A stretch of DNA of 9,313 nt, from NCBI GenBank assembly GCA_002708345.1, contig PANG01000032.1:1-9313 (forward strand). The letters are read 5' to 3'. The DNA is from Planctomycetaceae bacterium (GTDB taxonomy: Bacteria; Planctomycetota; Planctomycetia; Pirellulales; Pirellulaceae). Shown piece after piece: positions 7,201 through 9,313 of this stretch. Each line of letters opens with the position of its first letter. Position 1 is the first letter of the stretch. The notes under the pieces were generated by a model that made no database searches, was not told the DNA's origin, and was given only the letters and a program-made list of their open reading frames with translations. The translations under genes and the position numbers were made by a program.

Positions 7201-7391
7201 AGCATCTTTCCGCGACCGAGGCGGCTATCTGCTCGGAAGTGCTCGCTGGTGAGGCCAAGGCAGAGGCCGACAAGGCGAAGTACCTGACCGAGGCCAAGGG
7301 CTTTTACCAGTACATCCTGGACAACCATCCCGAGAGCGGTTCGGCGGCAAACGCGAAAAAGCGGCTCGAGGAACTCAGCCAGGGTGGCTAG
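4218..7391 (+). CDS. Large secreted tetratricopeptide-repeat protein
   Basis: This is a 1057-residue protein. Residues 1-37 form a Sec-type signal: Arg8 and Arg13, a hydrophobic core from about 14 to 35, and probable cleavage after VSG37 before QEKK. No lipobox Cys is present, so it should be soluble in the periplasm or surface-associated. Nearly all the rest is helical repeats of roughly 34-40 residues with TPR signatures, for example ALYFRGESHYKLGNRDEAI, AYYRLGECLDAEKKPAEAV and VLYDLGWAYLGAGKQDEAV. Many units carry the (Y/F)P.(S/G) turn seen in BamD- and CpoB/YbgF-type TPRs, and the last unit, ending NAKKRLEEL, closely follows that pattern. TPR arrays bind proteins, so a scaffold or partner for the ExbB-ExbD motor encoded downstream is the best inference. 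The paired ATGs at 4218 and 4221 have only a weak GGA upstream. CpoB is about 260 residues, so this is roughly four times longer. Confidence 0.9.
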   Translation: MMITQTTRFSWSRAVFLCLIGMLGMSVTAFLPPLVSGQEKKAEEKSDPKAVAIYGDAASFQNKKLYDIAIEEWQRLLKTYPADPLARKGQFYLGVCLMQQKQYSEAATSFELTVTKYKPFESTEEAYYQLGWCRFTVAGDKQGDDKSALLTDSITSFTEGITKYPKGPFADDALYFRGESHYKLGNRDEAISSYQQLVDNHPKSNMRNSGLYALGVTYEELKKDEDAARIYDLFLEEFPEDGLAAEIQLRKADTVLRGGNVEQAEKLFSAMVALEGFPQLDFALYRQAGCLASLKRHEDAAAAYATLVESHENSRFVADARLSVGRCFFNAKKNEPALEWFQKVIALKGEETAEAAHWASRIQLGAKQFDAVLELTTLALPLAAESSFLPELLVDRADAMFEKGDKQEALKNYLEVVEKHAESSPAPQALYNATFTLLDLDQHAETVTRATAFLEKYKESALRPDIRYLLGEALVQQEKMPAAESTFRQLLKDHAGHSQYSQWQLRLSSILYMQMKYDETVSFTSGILEKLAGPQEKGQAHFLVGSAHFFQDKFAEAATSLSASLEVAPKGGQADEALLYLARSQFKQDKLAESRTTLERLLADFPKGRFQGQAYYRLGECLDAEKKPAEAVKQYDLLLASVPESPYVPYALYNKGYDLLGLEKIDEAAAVLADLVKRFPEHEIKKAAVIAQAETVYRRGRGQLDDDKYEEAIVSLKGLHDAYPDFPRLDAVLYDLGWAYLGAGKQDEAVEVFVRITKDHKESSFVADAHYRIGENQYDDDKFGEALASYALALESTPVAEIREAILHKTGWAHYKVDDFAKAQESFQLQVNDFGEGSFANDGRFMLAECEFKLGKWEQALALYKPLVEVKLSGDQFSVLVLLHGGQAARQLKQWDESLGLVNQVIENHKDSIYLPQAQLTVGRAYYGKKEYDKANELFEIVATGSRNATGAEARFHMGAVCFVQKEHANAVRQYQRVMFGFGAEKALAEVKKFQHLSATEAAICSEVLAGEAKAEADKAKYLTEAKGFYQYILDNHPESGSAANAKKRLEELSQGG

Positions 7392-7443
7392 GCGAACTCG
7401 ATAAAGCGGGTGGGCACGCCCGGGACAGATATCAATTGAGAAA

Positions 7444-7448
7444 GAGGA
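7444..7448 (+). promoter_or_regulatory. Ribosome binding site fixing a GTG start at 7454
   Basis: GAGGA lies 5 bases before the GTG at 7454. It falls inside the frame if the upstream TTG at 7436 were used, so the shorter protein starting at GTG is preferred. Confidence 0.6.
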
Positions 7449-7453
7449 ACCAA

Positions 7454-8404
7454 GTGACACTCCAGCTCCGACGACCTGTTTCCAGGACTCTTGGCTATTG
7501 CATGCTGCTCTTCGTGATGAGCTGGTCCCTGCTGGTTTTCTACCAGGCCGTTCTCCCCGCGCAGGACGCGGCTCCGACAGGCCCAACAGCGGACGGAAGC
7601 GATGCGGTTGGAGAGGGCGATGAGAGTTCCAGCGAGTCCGGGGATGGCAAGCTAGACCGCACCGACATGGAAGGAATTGATGTCTTCAGCCTGATCATGA
7701 AGGGTGGCGGTTTCATGATCCCGATTGGCTTGATGTCACTGGTGATGGTTACCTTCGTGATTGAACGATCGATAGGAATGCGGCAGGACCGGGTCATACC
7801 ACCCCTGCTGGTCGATGAACTGGGAGAACTGGCCGATAGCCAGGGTGCTTTTGACCCTCGGCAGGCATACCGCGTTTGCCAGCGGAATCCCTCGGCGGCC
7901 GCCAATGTTATCCGTTCGATGCTGGTCAAGGTCGGACGGCCGCAATCCGAAATCGAGCATGCGGTTGCCGAGTCCAGTGATCGCGAGGCGAATCGAATCT
8001 ATGCAAACGTGCGCTGGCTGAACCTGGCTGCGGCAGTGACACCGCTGATGGGTCTTCTGGGGACGGTCTGGGGCATGATCCGTGCATTCCATGACACCAC
8101 CCAGATACCCGCCGGCCGTAACAAGGCAGACTTCCTGGCCGAGGGGATTTACGTCGCCCTGGTAACCACCCTGGGTGGCCTGATCGTGGCAATCCCGGCT
8201 GCTATTTTCTCTCACTATTTCGAGGGGCGGGTTCAGCAGATGTTCCACGAGATCGATGAGTTGCTCTTTAGCTTGATGCCCCAGGTCGAACGTTACGAGG
8301 GTCGAGTTCGTTTCAGCCCGTCGTCGCTGCAGGAGGAGGGTGAGGGCCAGGAGGAGGAACCGCCGCCGGAAGAACCTGAAGTACAGGCGGAAGCATCCGG
8401 GTAA
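7454..8404 (+). CDS. exbB: MotA/TolQ/ExbB proton channel family protein
   Basis: This 316-residue inner-membrane protein is the channel-forming subunit of an ExbB-ExbD/TolQ-TolR type motor driven by proton flow. Residues 12-37 are hydrophobic, preceded by Arg residues and followed by AQDAAP, and look like a cleavable signal peptide. An acidic Ser/Gly-rich periplasmic linker follows (about 38-72), then a membrane helix near 86-103. A cytoplasmic loop leads to the paired core helices: TPLMGLLGTVWGM (about 196-208) and GIYVALVTTLGGLIVAIPA (about 231-249). Thr204 and Thr239 sit where ExbB Thr148 and Thr181 line the channel. The tail (about 293-316) is Glu/Pro-rich and would be cytoplasmic. The extra N-terminal signal and linker are not found in E. 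coli ExbB. The gene lies 62 bases after the TPR gene and 30 before exbD, consistent with one operon. The symbol reflects family, not proven substrate; tolQ would be equally fair. Confidence 0.9.
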   Translation: MTLQLRRPVSRTLGYCMLLFVMSWSLLVFYQAVLPAQDAAPTGPTADGSDAVGEGDESSSESGDGKLDRTDMEGIDVFSLIMKGGGFMIPIGLMSLVMVTFVIERSIGMRQDRVIPPLLVDELGELADSQGAFDPRQAYRVCQRNPSAAANVIRSMLVKVGRPQSEIEHAVAESSDREANRIYANVRWLNLAAAVTPLMGLLGTVWGMIRAFHDTTQIPAGRNKADFLAEGIYVALVTTLGGLIVAIPAAIFSHYFEGRVQQMFHEIDELLFSLMPQVERYEGRVRFSPSSLQEEGEGQEEEPPPEEPEVQAEASG

Positions 8405-8423
8405 GATAGAAGCAGGGAAAGGA

Positions 8424-8429
8424 AGGGAG
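8424..8429 (+). promoter_or_regulatory. Ribosome binding site of exbD
   Basis: AGGGAG ends 5 bases before the ATG at 8435, in the 30-base gap after the exbB stop. It supports this start. Confidence 0.6.
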
Positions 8430-8434
8430 TTCAG

Positions 8435-8851
8435 ATGGCTGTCAAGATCGTCAGGGGACGTGCCCTCTCCACGCTCAGTCTTACCCCGCTGATCGATATT
8501 GTTTTCCTGTTATTGATTTTCTTTCTGGTGGCAACACGCTTTGCCGAGGAGGATCGCAAGCTGGAAGTCCAGTTGCCGACCGCCAGCGAGGCTCAGCCGA
8601 TGACCGAGGAAACGGATGAGATCGCGATCAATATCAACGAGGAAGGGAAATTCTTTGTCGGTGGAAAATTTATTGACGAGAAGGAACTGTTCGAGTTACT
8701 GCGGACAGCTCGAATCAACAACCCGGTGGGACAACCGGTGGTGATCCGTGCCGATGAACGGGTTCCCTTTGCTTTCGTGGCACAGGTCATGAATCTCTGT
8801 AACAAGGCAGGAATTTTCAATTACACGGTGGCGACCGAGGGAGCGACGTAG
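8435..8851 (+). CDS. exbD: ExbD/TolR biopolymer transport protein
   Basis: This 138-residue protein has the usual length and layout for ExbD/TolR. A short cytoplasmic basic N-terminus is followed by a single membrane helix, LTPLIDIVFLLLIFFLVATRF (about 16-36). Its Asp21 matches the protonatable Asp (Asp25 in E. coli ExbD) essential for proton-motive coupling. The periplasmic domain ends with VVIRADERVPFAFVAQVMN (about 102-120) and NKAGI, typical of the family. Two to three copies are expected to sit inside the ExbB ring and pass force to a periplasmic partner. Adjacent genes suggest that the partner may be the TPR protein or the downstream membrane protein and not TonB, which is not seen here. 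Confidence 0.93.
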   Translation: MAVKIVRGRALSTLSLTPLIDIVFLLLIFFLVATRFAEEDRKLEVQLPTASEAQPMTEETDEIAININEEGKFFVGGKFIDEKELFELLRTARINNPVGQPVVIRADERVPFAFVAQVMNLCNKAGIFNYTVATEGAT

Positions 8852-8954
8852 GGTGATTTGGCAGGGCGAAAAAAAGAGGAGTCGCATCGGTCCGGCAAGA
8901 TCGTTAATAATAACTACCTGGCAATGGAGCCGGGTGTAATAAAGGACAAGGTGG
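8852..8954 (+). other. 103-base gap within the operon
   Basis: The gap between exbD and the next gene is longer than the others in this operon (62 and 30 bases). It contains a hairpin (listed separately), a short AT-rich stretch TTAATAATAA near 8904-8913, and AAAGGA at 8941-8946, an acceptable ribosome binding site 8 bases before the ATG at 8955. A 28-codon GTG-to-TAA frame (8853-8939) is present but has no supporting features. Confidence 0.5.
8916..8935 (+). repeat. Intercistronic hairpin upstream of the last gene
   Basis: ACCTGGC at 8916-8922 pairs with GCCGGGT at 8929-8935, giving 7 pairs with one G-U and a 6-base loop AATGGA. No U-run follows, so it is not a standard intrinsic terminator. 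It may tune expression or RNA processing between exbD and the next gene. Confidence 0.4.
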
Positions 8955-9313
8955 ATGGCCAAGAATCGCCGCATCGTGCGGAAATACAAGCCGGCCACGC
9001 GAGCCACGTTTGATGACTACCAGTGGCCAGTCAACATGGCGCTGGTAGTACTGGGTGGTTTCCTGGTAGGGAGCATCCTTGCCTACCAGCGTTTTGATGA
9101 TCCGCGCTGGTATGCCAGTCCCTGGATTTCCATGCTGCTGGTCGGCATGTTGATTTTCAGTTCCATGCTGACACTTGGCTACACGGCCAATCGTGTCCTG
9201 CGACGGACAATGCAGTTCTCGATCGTGATCTGTGCCATTCTTCACCTCCTGCTACTTGTGCTCTCGCTGGAGAATACGATTTTCTCGCGCAGCTGGACCG
9301 AGGAAGTTGCCCA
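8955..9313 (+). CDS. Unidentified multi-helix membrane protein, 3' end beyond window
   Basis: At least 119 residues are encoded with no stop before the window ends, so the gene is partial. The start MAKNRRIVRKYKP is strongly basic and followed by ATRATFDDYQWP. Three hydrophobic segments follow: about 26-43 (VNMALVVLGGFLVGSILA), about 56-76 (ISMLLVGMLIFSSMLTLGY) and about 88-103 (FSIVICAILHLLLLVLS). The positive N-terminus predicts an N-in topology. An in-frame TAA at 8940-8942 limits the start to the ATG at 8955, which has AAAGGA 8 bases upstream. It is not recognised as a named family. Its place just after exbD, on the same strand, suggests it belongs to the same envelope system. Confidence 0.75.
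   Translation, partial: MAKNRRIVRKYKPATRATFDDYQWPVNMALVVLGGFLVGSILAYQRFDDPRWYASPWISMLLVGMLIFSSMLTLGYTANRVLRRTMQFSIVICAILHLLLLVLSLENTIFSRSWTEEVA

Noticed and set aside
7406..7424. GC-rich self-complementary stretch between the TPR gene and exbB
   Set aside because: Only about four pairs form with a realistic loop and no U-run follows, so it is not a credible terminator.
8853..8939. 28-codon GTG-to-TAA frame between exbD and the last gene
   Set aside because: There is no ribosome binding site, no hydrophobic or domain pattern, and it covers the hairpin. It was treated as chance.

Overview
The window looks like chromosomal DNA from a planctomycete, probably of the Pirellula/Rhodopirellula type. 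This is inferred from protein content, not from any database match. It carries a DUF1559 (H-X9-DG class) pseudopilin of the kind greatly expanded in that phylum. Next to it is a very large pseudopilin full of Asp/Gly-rich Dx(D/N)xxG-type inserts. It also holds a giant periplasmic TPR protein followed by ExbB- and ExbD-type proteins. Base composition is moderately GC-rich throughout, and no transposase, integrase, CRISPR array, tRNA or rRNA is visible.

Layout. (1) Positions 23-1696 on the minus strand encode a 557-residue pseudopilin with a type IV prepilin signal and repeated acidic inserts. (2) Positions 1697-1918 form a divergent intergenic region with two hairpin-forming inverted repeats. 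(3) Positions 1919-2950 on the plus strand encode a 343-residue DUF1559-type pseudopilin whose H-X9-DG signature reads H-X9-SG. (4) Positions 2961-3944 on the minus strand, convergent with it after 10 bases, encode an extended short-chain dehydrogenase acting on nucleotide sugars, with UDP-glucuronate decarboxylase/epimerase features. (5) Positions 3945-4217 form a second divergent intergenic region with a plausible promoter and an adjacent 20-bp dyad. (6) Positions 4218-9313 on the plus strand look like one operon: a 1057-residue secreted TPR protein, ExbB/TolQ, ExbD/TolR, and a membrane protein with at least three hydrophobic helices that runs off the window end.

How the genes may work together. 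ExbB and ExbD form a proton-driven inner-membrane motor. Its force is normally passed to a periplasmic or outer-membrane partner such as TonB, or TolA with Pal. No TonB, TolA, TolB or Pal is seen here. The large TPR protein and the unidentified membrane protein are therefore the natural candidate partners, which is the most interesting system in the window. The two pseudopilins face away from each other and could share a control region. The nucleotide-sugar enzyme lies between the two groups on its own strand and probably supplies activated sugars for surface glycans.

Several start sites were chosen from ribosome binding sites instead of the longest open frame: 1696, 1919, 4218 and 7454. The last gene has no stop in the window and is reported as partial.
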